A stretch of DNA of 64,000 nucleotides from Novosphingobium nitrogenifigens DSM 19370. GTDB taxonomy: Bacteria > Pseudomonadota > Alphaproteobacteria > Sphingomonadales > Sphingomonadaceae. The number at the start of each line of letters is the position of its first letter. The stretch's first letter is position 1. Of this stretch, positions 25,544-37,197 are shown in pieces. Made by a program: the position numbers and the translations under genes. The notes under the pieces are model-generated. The model saw only the letters and a program-made list of their open reading frames with translations, ran no database searches and was not told the DNA's origin. Location: contig NZ_GL876931.1 of assembly GCF_000192575.1 (NCBI RefSeq), positions 60,193-124,192 on the forward strand, read 5' to 3'.

Positions 25544-26608
25544 ATGGCCAACAATCGTCCTTCGCGCTCGCGGCGCGAGATGTTAGCCATGGTGACGATG
25601 CCCCTGCTCCCCCTGCCCTCATCCACGCGCGCGCCCGGCACGATCGGTGCAGGTGGGTGGATCGGCCTTGGCCTCTTTCTGGTCGGCGGGCTCGGCCTTG
25701 CCGGGATCCGCACCGCCATGAGCCGCAATCCCGTCGCCCTGCTCGACGGAGTCGATCGCATGCTTGCCGTCGGCGGCGCGGTGCGGGCCGTCGCGTCCCA
25801 CGCCTATGGCCCCGACCCGGCGCAGAAATTGCGGATGTTCGTGCCCACGGCGTCTGATCTCGATCCGGCAAAGACAGGTCGCGCGCTGCCGATCGTCATG
25901 TTCATCCATGGCGGCGGCTGGATGGACGGCGATCCGCACGATTACAGCTTCATCGCCCGCACGCTGGCCCCGCTCGGCTATGCGGTGGTTCTCGCCGGGT
26001 ATCGCCTGCATCCCCACGGGATCTATCCCGCCATGCTCGAGGACGGGGCCGAGGCGATGCGGTGGATCGCCCGGGAAGCCCCGGCACTCGGAGGCGATGC
26101 GGCAAAAATTGTGCTCATGGGTCATTCGGCCGGGGCCTATAACGCGGTCATGCTCGCGCTCGACCGGTCGTGGCTGGCCCAGGCCGGGCTTTCCCACGAC
26201 ATCCTGCGCGGGGCGATCGGGCTTGCCGGTCCCTATGACTTCCTCCCGCTCGACGATCCGGTGACGATCGCGACGTTCGGGCATGCGGACGATCCGGCCG
26301 CGACCCAGCCCTTGTCCCATGTCCACGGCAACGCCCCACCCGTTCTCCTGCTTCACGGAGAGCGGGACGAACGCGTCGCCCCGCGCCACAGCCTCGCGCT
26401 TGCGCGCACGCTGGCCGGCGTTGGCGCCCGCACCGAAACCCACGTCATCGAAGGCATCGGGCACGAAGGCCTCATCATGCGCTTTGCCCGCCCGTTCCTG
26501 CACGACCGGCGCGCGCTCGACCGGGTGGCCGGCTTCCTCGCTCGCGTGACGGCATCCGATGTCGCCGATGCGCGCTCTTCAGCCATGGTTCAGACAGTCG
26601 GAGCATAA
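25544..26608 (+). CDS. Alpha/beta hydrolase (esterase, HSL/BD-FAE-like)
   Basis: A 354-residue esterase-like protein with an N-terminal hydrophobic segment (about 35-55) that may anchor it in the membrane. The oxyanion motif HGGGW, nucleophile elbow GHSAGA, the aspartate region HGERDERV and histidine in GIGHEGL complete a serine hydrolase triad. The family cleaves short acyl or aryl esters; the substrate is unknown. It sits between the PAS_5 gene and the M48 peptidase with gaps of 20 and 7 bases, so the genes probably share a transcript. The exact start is uncertain. Confidence 0.85.
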   Translation: MANNRPSRSRREMLAMVTMPLLPLPSSTRAPGTIGAGGWIGLGLFLVGGLGLAGIRTAMSRNPVALLDGVDRMLAVGGAVRAVASHAYGPDPAQKLRMFVPTASDLDPAKTGRALPIVMFIHGGGWMDGDPHDYSFIARTLAPLGYAVVLAGYRLHPHGIYPAMLEDGAEAMRWIAREAPALGGDAAKIVLMGHSAGAYNAVMLALDRSWLAQAGLSHDILRGAIGLAGPYDFLPLDDPVTIATFGHADDPAATQPLSHVHGNAPPVLLLHGERDERVAPRHSLALARTLAGVGARTETHVIEGIGHEGLIMRFARPFLHDRRALDRVAGFLARVTASDVADARSSAMVQTVGA

Positions 26609-26615
26609 CAGGCAA

Positions 26616-27974
26616 GTGCTGAAAAAACTGGGTCTCCTTGCCTGTGCCGCGCTGTCCCTCGTTGCCGCGGGTGAGGACGCGCAGGCGCAGGAAGTCCTGC
26701 GCGACGCTGAAACCGAAGCCCTTTTCCGCGACCTTTCGACACCGATCGTCGCGGCCTCAGGCCTCGATCCGCACAATGTCGATGTCATCCTGCTCAACGA
26801 CGGGTCGATCAACGCCTTCGTCGCGGGGGGGCAGGCGATCTACGTCAATTCCGGTCTGATCGGGGCGGCCGACCATGCCGAAGAAGTGCAAGGCGTCCTT
26901 GCCCACGAACTAGGCCACATCGTCGGCGGCCACGTCATCCGCAACGACGAAGGCGCACGTCCGGCAACCGGCATCACCCTGCTTTCACTGTTGCTCGGCG
27001 CAGCAGCGGCAGCAGGCGGCGCGGGCGAAGCAGGTCTGGGCATCTTCCTTGCCGGACAACAGGCCGCGCTGGGCGAATATCTCGCTTTCAGCCGCGCCCA
27101 GGAAGCGACCGCCGACGCCGCGAGCGTCAAGTTCCTGTCCAAGGCGGGGATTTCCGGACGCGGATCGGTCAACTTCTTCAAGAAATTGCAAAGCTACGAA
27201 TTTCGCTACGGCTTCAAGCGCGACGCCGAGAGCGAATTCTACAGCACTCACCCGATGACGTCGGACCGTCTGGCAACCTTGCAGGATTCCCTTCAGCAGG
27301 ACCCGGCATGGAACAAGCCGGAAGACCCCGATCTCCAGCGCCGGTTCCTGCGTGTGAAAGCCAAGCTCTACGGCTATCTCGCCGAACCGCAGAACACGCT
27401 GACCGCCTACCCCGAATACATGACGGACATTCCCGCGCACTATGCCCGTGCCTATGCCTATCACAAGCAGGCTTTCATGGACAAAGCGCTGGCCGAGACC
27501 GACGCCATCCTCGCACAGGAACCCGACGACCCATACGCGCTCGAACTCAAGGGACAGGTCCTGCTTGAATCCGGCCGTCCACAGGAAGCGATCCCGCCTC
27601 TGCGCCGCGCGGTCCAGTTGACCCAGAACCAGCCGCTGATCGCGACGACTTTCGGTCATGCCCTGCTCGCGACCGAGGACAAGGCCAATTTCGTCGAGGC
27701 CGAACGCGTGCTCAAGGCCGCCGTGGCCAAGGATCACGACAATCCCTTTGCCTGGTACCAGCTCGGCGTCGTCTACGAAGCAGAAGGCGACACGGCCCGT
27801 GCACGCCTCGCCAGTGCCGAGCAGGAACAGATGCAGCTCCAGTTCCCCGAAGCCATGCGCAATGCCGAAGCGGCAGAAGCGGCTCTCCCCAAAGGATCAC
27901 CCGATTGGCTCAGGGCACAGGACATCGCCTTTTCCTCGCGCGCGATGATTGAGCGGACGAAGAAGAGGAAGTAG
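26616..27974 (+). CDS. Periplasmic M48 metalloprotease with TPR domain (BepA-like)
   Basis: A 452-residue zinc protease. The signal peptide ends near AQA after a hydrophobic stretch (KKLGLLACAALSLVAA). The active site is HELGHIVGGH, with the third zinc ligand Glu in SRAQEATADA. From about residue 285 there are tetratricopeptide repeats. This matches BepA/YfgC, which degrades or helps assemble outer-membrane barrel proteins such as LptD. GTG 26616 is the likely start because the signal peptide begins there; the longer frame overlaps the hydrolase gene. A DsbA-like gene follows after 10 bases. Confidence 0.88.
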   Translation: MLKKLGLLACAALSLVAAGEDAQAQEVLRDAETEALFRDLSTPIVAASGLDPHNVDVILLNDGSINAFVAGGQAIYVNSGLIGAADHAEEVQGVLAHELGHIVGGHVIRNDEGARPATGITLLSLLLGAAAAAGGAGEAGLGIFLAGQQAALGEYLAFSRAQEATADAASVKFLSKAGISGRGSVNFFKKLQSYEFRYGFKRDAESEFYSTHPMTSDRLATLQDSLQQDPAWNKPEDPDLQRRFLRVKAKLYGYLAEPQNTLTAYPEYMTDIPAHYARAYAYHKQAFMDKALAETDAILAQEPDDPYALELKGQVLLESGRPQEAIPPLRRAVQLTQNQPLIATTFGHALLATEDKANFVEAERVLKAAVAKDHDNPFAWYQLGVVYEAEGDTARARLASAEQEQMQLQFPEAMRNAEAAEAALPKGSPDWLRAQDIAFSSRAMIERTKKRK

Positions 27975-27984
27975 ACGCAAGGTC

Positions 27985-28764
27985 ATGCAAAAGCCCGAAC
28001 GCTCCGGTTTCGCCTATATCCTTGCCATTCTGGTCGGTATCGCCGCGGGCGGTTTCGGCTGGTATTTCGCCAGCCATCGGGCGGTCGGCAACGATGCCGT
28101 CTCTGCCCAGCTGGCAAGCGCAGGGATCGATCCGCGCCAGCGCACGGCGATCGAAGGGCTGGTTCGCGCCTACATTCTCGACCACCCGGAAATCCTGCCC
28201 GAAGCAATGGACAAGCTTCAGGCCAAGGAAACCAGCGAAAAACTGGCGCCCGTGCGCGCGGCTCTCGAAACCCCCTTCCCCGGCGCGGTGCTCGGCAATC
28301 CGCAGGGCAAGGTGACGCTCGTCGAATTCACCGATTTCGCCTGCACCTATTGCCGGGGCAGCGTTGCCGACATCAATGCACTGATCGCGGCCAATTCCGA
28401 TCTCAAGGTCGTGATGCGGGAATTGCCGATCATCTCGCCCCAGAGCGAACCGGCTGCCCGCATGGCGCTTGCCGCCGCCGCCCAGGGCAAATTCGCCGCC
28501 TATCACACCGCCATGTTCGCAGGTGCCCGCCCGGATGACGCCAGCATTGCCGCTGCCGCCGCCAAGGCCGGGCTCGACATGAATGCCGCGCGCACGTTCG
28601 CTGCGGGCAAGGAAGCGCAACAGGAACTCGAACACAATCTGGCCTTTGCCCGCCAGCTCGGCATCAACGGCACGCCCGCATTCCTGATCGGTGGTCAGGT
28701 GATCCCGGGCGCCGTCGGCCGGGACAAGTTGCAGGAAGCCGTCGACGCGGCCCGCAAGGGATGA
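27985..28764 (+). CDS. DsbA-family periplasmic thiol oxidoreductase
   Basis: A 259-residue protein anchored by one N-terminal helix (about 9-28). The thioredoxin-like part has EFTDFACTYCRG with a CTYC active site and the cis-proline segment INGTPAFLIGGQ, the layout of DsbA/ScsC/BdbD-type proteins that also carry a DsbA_N segment (about 50-90). It probably forms or repairs disulfides in the periplasm. It lies between two M48 peptidase genes and overlaps the second by 4 bp, which suggests envelope protein quality control. Confidence 0.87.
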   Translation: MQKPERSGFAYILAILVGIAAGGFGWYFASHRAVGNDAVSAQLASAGIDPRQRTAIEGLVRAYILDHPEILPEAMDKLQAKETSEKLAPVRAALETPFPGAVLGNPQGKVTLVEFTDFACTYCRGSVADINALIAANSDLKVVMRELPIISPQSEPAARMALAAAAQGKFAAYHTAMFAGARPDDASIAAAAAKAGLDMNAARTFAAGKEAQQELEHNLAFARQLGINGTPAFLIGGQVIPGAVGRDKLQEAVDAARKG

Positions 28765-29738
28765 CGAGAGCGCGCGGCACCACGATTGCGGGCCTGGCTT
28801 CCCTTCCTCTGGCCGCCTTTTCCCTGCTTGCCGCCGTCTTGACGCCCGCCCCCCTCGCGGCCCAGCCGGTCGACGGTCTTCAGGTCGCCGACAGTGCGGT
28901 CCAGAGCGTGGGATGGAAACTGGCGCTCGCCAACCGCCGCTATTGCGCACGCACGGCCCCGGAAACCGGGATCATGCTGGCCGACCTTGCCACGTATGAT
29001 GATGCCCGCGCGACGCGCACGGCCTATGGCCTTGGCACGTCGGGCGAAATCTTCGTCGGGGCGCTCGCCGACGAAGCGCCCGGAGCCCGCGCAGGACTTG
29101 TGGTCAACACCATGGTCCGCTCGATCGGCAACCGCGTGATGGCCAATGAAATGCCCCCGCCCCGGCAGGACTGGTTCGCCCGCGTCCAGCGGTTGCAGAA
29201 CCTGATCGATACGACCGCCGCGCGCGAAGGCCATGTCGATTTCGGGCTCTATGGCGGCAAGACCGTGACCGTGGTCCCCGAAATCACCTGCCACGTCCGA
29301 TTTTTCCTCGATGACGGAAAGACCGACGCCCATGCGGTGCGGGACGAAGTCCATATCGGTCATCGCTATGTCGACCAGTTGGGCGGGGACACCGATCTCC
29401 TCGCCGCGTTGGTCGCGCATGAAATGGCCCATGCCGTGCTCGACCACGAAACCGAACTGGAAGCCGCACACGGACGGATCGATGTCACGCGCCGGACCGA
29501 GCGCGAGGCCGATCGCCTGTCGGTCTGGTTGATGGCGAACGCCGGATACGATCCCGAAAACGCGGTTCGCCTGCAACAGGAAGTGATCCGCCGCCGGGGT
29601 TCGTTCCTTGCCTTCGACCCCACGCACGGCAGCTGGCGCAGCCGGGCCGAGACCATCAGCGCGGAAATCGAGGCCCTTCACGCCGCGCCCGATGCGGACT
29701 GGCCCCATCGGTTCGTGCGGGAAAAGCGGGACAACTGA
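28761..29738 (+). CDS. Exported M48-family metallopeptidase
   Basis: A 325-residue protein with a signal peptide (about 1-35, ending PLAAQ). The zinc site is VAHEMAHAVLDH, followed by EREADRLSVWLM with the third ligand. A PDZ-like stretch (about 95-150: GEIFVGALADEAPGARAG) precedes the catalytic domain, as in other sphingomonad M48 proteins. It is translationally coupled to the DsbA-like gene and probably degrades misfolded envelope proteins. It is convergent with the TetR gene. Confidence 0.85.
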   Translation: MTRARGTTIAGLASLPLAAFSLLAAVLTPAPLAAQPVDGLQVADSAVQSVGWKLALANRRYCARTAPETGIMLADLATYDDARATRTAYGLGTSGEIFVGALADEAPGARAGLVVNTMVRSIGNRVMANEMPPPRQDWFARVQRLQNLIDTTAAREGHVDFGLYGGKTVTVVPEITCHVRFFLDDGKTDAHAVRDEVHIGHRYVDQLGGDTDLLAALVAHEMAHAVLDHETELEAAHGRIDVTRRTEREADRLSVWLMANAGYDPENAVRLQQEVIRRRGSFLAFDPTHGSWRSRAETISAEIEALHAAPDADWPHRFVREKRDN

Positions 29739-29771
29739 TCCCGCAAGGCCTGGCAGGCGGAGCGAAAGGCT

Positions 29772-30425
29772 TCAATCCGACTGGCGATAGGCCTGCGCGG
29801 CGGCATGCAGGCCGCCCATCGTGAAACGATAGAGATGTTCGGCAAGCGCGGTCGCCGACATCTGGTGGATGGTGCGGCTGATCGGGGAAAGATTTTCGGG
29901 AAAGATGATCAGCATGGCGCAGGGAGCGCCAAAGCTGATGAGGCAGCACATGAGTTCCGGCGCATCTGCGGGAATGCCGGTGATCTCGCTCAGGACGCCG
30001 AGGACGAGATCGATCTTGGGCGCGACTTCGTCCCGGAACAGTTGGGAAAGATGATCCGAAGGCGCCAGCATTTCGCGGGCGAGCACGGTCATGTTCCACG
30101 GAGCATCATCGATGATGCGTCCGGCAAGAGTTGCGAGCAGGGCATGGAGCTTCTGCTCCGGCGTCCGCTCGCTCGCAACGATGACCGAGATTTCCTCGTA
30201 CCGCATGAAGCGGCGATGCGCTTCGACCAGAACGGCCTGATAGAGCCCGTCGCGACTGCCGAAATGGTAGTTGATCGATGCCAGATCCACCCCCGCCTGT
30301 TCGGCGACCACCTTGTTCGGTGTCTGTGCAAAGCCGTTCTCCGCAAAGAGCTTTCCGGCGCTTTCGAGTATGCGGGTCCGGGTTGCGGCGCCGTCCGAAC
30401 GGGCGACACGAAGAGTTTTGGGCAT
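29772..30425 (-). CDS. TetR-family regulator (CecR/YbiH-like)
   Basis: A 217-residue regulator. The N-terminal HTH (about 12-60) has ATRTRILESAGKLFAENGF and the recognition helix region VDLASINYHFGSRDGLY. The C-terminal domain matches the CecR/YbiH type (DUF1956), as in RFMRYEEI and LAREMLAPSDHLSQLF. In E. coli CecR represses ybhGFSR, and exactly such an exporter operon is divergent here, so the role is clear by analogy. A palindrome in the shared promoter region is the probable operator. Confidence 0.9.
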   Translation of the reverse strand: MPKTLRVARSDGAATRTRILESAGKLFAENGFAQTPNKVVAEQAGVDLASINYHFGSRDGLYQAVLVEAHRRFMRYEEISVIVASERTPEQKLHALLATLAGRIIDDAPWNMTVLAREMLAPSDHLSQLFRDEVAPKIDLVLGVLSEITGIPADAPELMCCLISFGAPCAMLIIFPENLSPISRTIHQMSATALAEHLYRFTMGGLHAAAQAYRQSD

Positions 30426-30471
30426 CGTTGCGCGATCCTGTCTGGTTTCCCCTCCTTAAAGGAGTTGAAAT

Positions 30472-30486
30472 CTAAATTCAATTTAG
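30472..30486. promoter_or_regulatory. Palindromic operator of the CecR-like regulator
   Basis: CTAAATT-C-AATTTAG is a perfect dyad, 46 bases after the regulator start and 44 bases before the exporter operon. A second dyad, CTCCTT-A-AAGGAG, lies at 30452-30464. Both are in the AT-rich divergent region, and the first is the better operator candidate. Confidence 0.6.
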
Positions 30487-30530
30487 TCTAAGCGTGCGAC
30501 AGCCAATTCCGGTGCGTCGGGATTCACGGA

Positions 30531-31516
30531 ATGAGAAAGCTTGCCATCGGTTGTCTGGGCCTTTTGACTGCATCGCTGGGCGGTTGCGGTGACGGAAAGG
30601 CGGGCAAAGGGGAAATCGTCCTCCACGGCAATGTCGATCTTCGTCAGGTCTCGCTGGCTTTCGACGGCAATGGCCGGATCGTCCGCATGAACGCCGAGGA
30701 AGGCGATCAGGTCCGCGCGGGAACCGTGCTTGCCGAACTCGACACCGTCACGCTGCAATTGCAGGCGCAGCAGGCCAAGGCCCAGCTCGACCAGCAGCAG
30801 CAGAACCTGCGCAAGCTGCTCAACGGATCGCGGCCCGAGGAAATCGCCGAAAGCCGGGCCAAGCTCGCCGATGCGCAGGCGCAGGCCGCCCGCGCACAGG
30901 ACGATCTCAAGCGCATGCGCGACATTGCCGGGCGGACCGACGGGCGCGGCGTCAGCGGACAGGATCTCGACCGCGCGGCAAGGGACGCCACAGCGGCACA
31001 AGCCCGCGCCGACGAACAGGCACAAGCCTTGCGCCTCGCCCGGATCGGCCCGCGCGAAGAGGAAATTGCCGGGGCGCGTGCGCAAGTCGCTTCGGCGCAG
31101 GCCCAACTCGCCCTGCTCCAGCACCAGATCGATCAAGGGCATCTGGTCGCGCCCTCGGACGGCGTCGTCCGGTCGCGACTGCTTCAGCCCGGCGATCAGG
31201 CAACGCCCCAGAAACCGGTGTTCAACCTTGCACTCACGCATCCCAAATGGGTGCGCGTCTATGTGCCCGAACCCGACCTTGGCCGCATTCGCATGGGGCT
31301 TCCCGCCAAAGTGACGACCGACAGCATGCCCGGGCAATATGTCTCGGGCCGGATCGGCTATATCTCGTCGGTATCCGAATTCACGCCCAAGTCGGTCGAG
31401 ACCGAGGATCTGCGCACCAGCCTCGTCTACGAAGTGCGGGTCTGGGTGGACGATCCGGGCAACCGCCTGCGTCTGGGGCAGCCGGTGACCGCGACTCTCG
31501 AAACGGGGTCGAGCCG

Positions 31517-31520
<4 letters not shown>
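30531..31520 (+). CDS. HlyD-type periplasmic adaptor lipoprotein (YbhG-like)
   Basis: A 329-residue membrane fusion protein. The N-terminus is a lipoprotein signal (LTASLGGC, Cys19). A lipoyl/biotinyl half (HGNVDLRQVSLAFDGNGRI) is followed by a long Gln/Ala-rich coiled-coil hairpin (about 75-195) and the returning half-motif GHLVAPSDGVV, then the beta-barrel. It bridges the ABC exporter below to an outer membrane channel. It is the first gene of a five-gene operon and overlaps the ATPase gene by 4 bp. Confidence 0.9.
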
Positions 31521-33279
<1,759 letters not shown>

Positions 33280-33283
<4 letters not shown>

Positions 33284-34416
33284 CGCGCGGCATGTCCGGT
33301 TTTCTCACGCGGCTCATTGCCCTGATCCGCAAGGAAACGCGGCAGATGCTGCGCGACCGCAGCAACCTCATGGTCGGCCTGCTGCTGCCTGCCGCGCTGA
33401 TCCTGCTGTTCGGCTATGGCCTTTCCTTCGACGTGCGCGATGCGCCGGTCGCCGTGGTTCTGGAGGACCGGTCCGAAACCGCACGGGATACGGTCGCAGG
33501 TCTTTCGGGATCACCTTATCTCGCCCCGGTTGCAGTTCCCGACATGGGCCGCGCGGTTGCCTTGCTGCGCGCGCATACCGTCGATGCCATCGTTCGTGTC
33601 CCGGTCGATTTCACCGCGCGCAAGGCCGGTGGCGAAGGGCGGATACAGGTCCTGCTCAACGGCTATGACGCGACCTCGGCGATGACCATCGGCACCTATA
33701 TCGACGGCGCGATCCAGCTTTCGGTTCTCCACGATCAGGATCGCATGGGGCCGGGCATGGACAGCGGCAGTACGCTCGGCCTTGTCCAGCGGGTCTGGTT
33801 CAATGCCGCCAGCATCAGCACCTGGTATCTGGTTCCCGGCCTGCTGGTGCTGGTCATCACTCTGATCGGGGCGTTCCTGACATCGCTCCTGATCGCGCGC
33901 GAGTGGGAGCGGGGAACGCTCGAATCGCTGTTCGTGACGCCGGTCCGGCCGCTCGAACTGGTCATGGCAAAACTGGCGCCCTACATGGTGATCGGCGCGA
34001 TCGACGTGGCGCTCTGCCTCGCGTCGGCGCGGTTCCTGTTCCATGTCCCGATCCGCGGCTCGCTCGGGGTCATCATCGTCTCCTCGCTGCTCTACCTCTC
34101 GGTCTCGCTCATGCTCGGGCTGCTCATTTCGGGCGTGACGCGGAACCAGTTCGCGGCGAGCCAGATGGCCATGCTGGCAAGCTTCATGCCCGCAACCATG
34201 CTTTCGGGTTTCGTCTATGACATCCGCAACATGCCGACCGCGATCCGGGCCATCAGCCTGATGCTGCCCGCCACGCATTTCATGGACCTCATCAAGGGGC
34301 TCTTCCTTGCCGGAACGGTCTGGCCGCTGGTGTTCAAGTCGTGCGGCATTCTGCTGCTCTATCTCGTCGGCCTGGGGTTCCTGACCACCCGCACCTTGCG
34401 CAAGAGGCTCGACTGA
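33280..34416 (+). CDS. ABC-2 type permease (YbhS-like)
   Basis: A 378-residue permease. One helix lies at about 28-48, followed by a large periplasmic domain and five helices from about residue 180. The ABC-2 signature region reads AREWERGTLESLFVTPVRPLEL. It starts at GTG 33280, overlapping the ATPase stop (GTGA), and pairs with the next permease to form the membrane path of a YbhFSR-type exporter. Confidence 0.9.
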
Positions 34417-34417
34417 G

Positions 34418-35530
34418 ATGGAATGGCTCACCGTCTGGCTGGCCCAGATCCTCTCGCTGTGCCGCAAGGAATTCCTGGCGGTGATCAAGGACCCGGCGAA
34501 CCGCACGATCCTGTTCGTGCCGGTGCTGATGCAGTCGGTCCTGTTCGGCTATGGCGCGACGTTCGACCTCACCAATGTGCCCTATGTCGTCGTCGATGAA
34601 AGCCGCAGCGCGACCTCGACCGCCCTGCTGGCGCGGATCGACGGAACCGGCGTCTTCCGCCGCGCCGCAACGCTCGAGACCCCGGCCCAGATCGCCGCCA
34701 TGATCGATGCAGGCAAGGCGACCGTTGCCATCACCATCCCCTCCGACTTCGACCAGCGCCTGACCCGGGGGCAGGCCTCGCCGGTCGAGGTCGTTCTCGA
34801 CGGGCGCAATTCCTCGACCGCCGGGGCGGCTGCCGGGCAGATCGGCACGATCGTTGCCGACTTCAACCGCTCTCGGGGCGTCCATCCGGCCGTCACGGTC
34901 GAGCGGCGGGCATGGTACAATCCCAACCTCCTCACCCGATGGTCCCTGCTCCCGACGCTGATCGCCTCGCTCAGTTTCATGCAGACCTTGCTGATCGCGG
35001 CTCTCTCGGTTGCGCGCGAGCGGGAACAGGGGACATTCGACCAGTTGATGGTGACGCCCTTGCGCCCGATGCAGATCATGGTGGGCAAATTGCTTCCGGC
35101 CATGACCATCGGCCTGATCCAGTCCACGCTGGTCCTTCTGGTAATCCGGTTCTGGTTCCAGATCCCGATGCAAGGCTCGCTGGTCCTGCTCTATTGCTGC
35201 CTGATCGGGTTCACGACGGCAGCGGTGGGACTGGGGCTTTCAATCTCGGCCCTGTCGCTCAACATGCAACAGGCGATGCTCTACACGTTCATCGTCATCA
35301 TGCCGATGATGCTCCTGTCGGGCATGGTCACCCCGGTGCGCAACATGCCCCGCGTGCTTCAGCTCGCAACCATGGTCAATCCCTTGCGCTTCGGCATCGA
35401 CATGGCCCGCCGGATCTATCTCGAAGGGGCCGGATTGTCCGACATCGCGTTCGATTTCGTGCCGCTGGCGGCAATCACGGCAGTGTCGCTGCCGCTTGCC
35501 GCCTGGCTTTTCCGCAACCGCCTCTCCTGA
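34418..35530 (+). CDS. ABC-2 type permease (YbhR-like)
   Basis: A 370-residue second permease, homologous to the previous gene product, with the signature AREREQGTFDQLMVTPLRP and the same topology (one helix, periplasmic domain, five helices). It begins one base after the stop of the YbhS-like gene. The two form a heterodimer with the fused ATPase. Confidence 0.9.
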   Translation: MEWLTVWLAQILSLCRKEFLAVIKDPANRTILFVPVLMQSVLFGYGATFDLTNVPYVVVDESRSATSTALLARIDGTGVFRRAATLETPAQIAAMIDAGKATVAITIPSDFDQRLTRGQASPVEVVLDGRNSSTAGAAAGQIGTIVADFNRSRGVHPAVTVERRAWYNPNLLTRWSLLPTLIASLSFMQTLLIAALSVAREREQGTFDQLMVTPLRPMQIMVGKLLPAMTIGLIQSTLVLLVIRFWFQIPMQGSLVLLYCCLIGFTTAAVGLGLSISALSLNMQQAMLYTFIVIMPMMLLSGMVTPVRNMPRVLQLATMVNPLRFGIDMARRIYLEGAGLSDIAFDFVPLAAITAVSLPLAAWLFRNRLS

Positions 35531-35537
35531 TCGGGAC

Positions 35538-37058
35538 ATGCCGTTGATGCAGGTTTCTCGCCCTCTCGCCCGCAAATCCGCGACTCTCGCCATGGCGGCG
35601 GCGCTGTGCCTTGGCGGCTGTACGGTCGGACCGGATTACCACAAGCCCACCGCCGTTGCGCCCGCCGACTGGACCAGCTGGCACAGCGGGTCGGACGCCT
35701 TGCGCCCGGCGCTTGCCGATGCCGCCCCGCTCCCGCCCGACTGGTGGCAGGGGTTCCACGATCCCGTTCTCGACGAACTCGAACGGCGCGCCTTTGCCGC
35801 GAGCCCCGACTTGCGCACCGCCGCGCTCCATTTCGCACAGGCACGGGTTCAGCGCGACGTGACTGCCTCGCAAGGCCTGCCGCAAGTCGATGCGAGTGCG
35901 ACGGTCCAGGGGCAGCGCCAGAGCGAATTCGGTGCCAGCACGCGGCTGTTCGACGAGATCGGCGGGGCCAACCGCAACGCTCTCGCCAAGCTGCTGGGCG
36001 AACCCTACACGCTCTACAAGGGCGGCTTCGACGCTTCGTGGGAAATCGACTTCTGGGGCAAAGTGCGGCGCAGCGTCGAAGCGGCCAATGCCGACATCGC
36101 CCAACAGGGAGCCCTGCTCGATCAGGCGCGGCTCACTCTCGCCAGCGACGTAGCGCAGGCCTATTTCTCGTTGCGCAGCGCCCAGCGCGACCTCGCCATG
36201 GCCCGCGCGGACATCGACGACTTGCGCGAACGCACCCGGATTCTGGCCGAACGGACGAAGGGCGGATTGGCGAACCACTTCGATCTCGAACGCCAGCATA
36301 TCGACTTGCGCTCCGCCGAAGCGCAACTGCCCGCGCTTGAGGCACAGGAAGCCTCGCAGATCAACCGGATCGCGCTGCTTCTGGGCGACCGCCCCGGTTC
36401 GCTGTCCGACCTGCTGCATCCGCAGGAAAGCGAAGTGGCGGGCGCGCTGCCCGATCTTACTCTCGGTCTGCCGTCGGCGGTCGCCTTGCGTCGTCCCGAC
36501 ATTCGCGCCGCCGAAGCCCGCCTGCACGAGGCGACCGCAAAGATCGGCGTCGCACGCGCCGATCTCTATCCCGCGATCAAGCTGGGCGGGAATTTCGACC
36601 TCGAATCCTATCGCGCCAGCAACCTGTTCGAATGGGGCAGCCATTCGTGGGGTATTGGGCCGAGCGTCGATCTGCCCCTGTTCGACGGCGCGCGACGCAG
36701 GCGCACCATCCGCTTGCGCGAACTGGAACAAAAGGAAGCGGCTGTTTCCTTCGAACAGACCGTGCTGCGCGCGTGGCAGGAAATCGACGACGCGCTCAAT
36801 GCCTATCAGGCCGAACGGGTCGAAAACGCGAAACTCGCCGAACGACGCGAAGCCGCGCGACAGGCACTCGACCTTGCGCAGGCGCGCTATGCGGGCGGGA
36901 TCGTCACCTGGATCGATGTGCTCGACGCCCGCCGCGCCTATCATCAGGCCCGCCGGGAAAGCTGGGACAGCGATGCTCGCCTCGGTACGCGCTATGTCGT
37001 GGTCAACAAGGCCATCGGCAATGTTCCGGGAGACCAGGCGAAAACCGCCGTTAACTGA
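35538..37058 (+). CDS. NodT-family outer membrane efflux lipoprotein
   Basis: A 506-residue outer membrane factor of the TolC/OprM class. The signal peptide ends in a lipobox (ALCLGGC) followed by TVGPDY, the hallmark of NodT-family proteins. Two OEP repeats of mostly helical sequence follow. It lies 7 bases after the last permease, so this operon encodes its own complete tripartite exit path, unlike E. coli ybhGFSR, which borrows TolC. ATG 35547 is an alternative start. Confidence 0.9.
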   Translation: MPLMQVSRPLARKSATLAMAAALCLGGCTVGPDYHKPTAVAPADWTSWHSGSDALRPALADAAPLPPDWWQGFHDPVLDELERRAFAASPDLRTAALHFAQARVQRDVTASQGLPQVDASATVQGQRQSEFGASTRLFDEIGGANRNALAKLLGEPYTLYKGGFDASWEIDFWGKVRRSVEAANADIAQQGALLDQARLTLASDVAQAYFSLRSAQRDLAMARADIDDLRERTRILAERTKGGLANHFDLERQHIDLRSAEAQLPALEAQEASQINRIALLLGDRPGSLSDLLHPQESEVAGALPDLTLGLPSAVALRRPDIRAAEARLHEATAKIGVARADLYPAIKLGGNFDLESYRASNLFEWGSHSWGIGPSVDLPLFDGARRRRTIRLRELEQKEAAVSFEQTVLRAWQEIDDALNAYQAERVENAKLAERREAARQALDLAQARYAGGIVTWIDVLDARRAYHQARRESWDSDARLGTRYVVVNKAIGNVPGDQAKTAVN

Positions 37059-37197
37059 GATCGCACCCTTTTAGGGTCGCATGTCAAATAGGCATGACAG
37101 GATAGCGATTTCGTCCAGCATACTCCGCACCTTCGGACGACCGGATCGAGAGTCCCTGATCGAACGGGCCCTGATCGGACGGGGAGGCAGGCGAGAC

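Noticed and set aside
37055..37080. Short hairpin ACCCT-TTT-AGGGT after the outer membrane factor gene
   Set aside because: The stem has only five pairs and no U tract, too weak to call a terminator.
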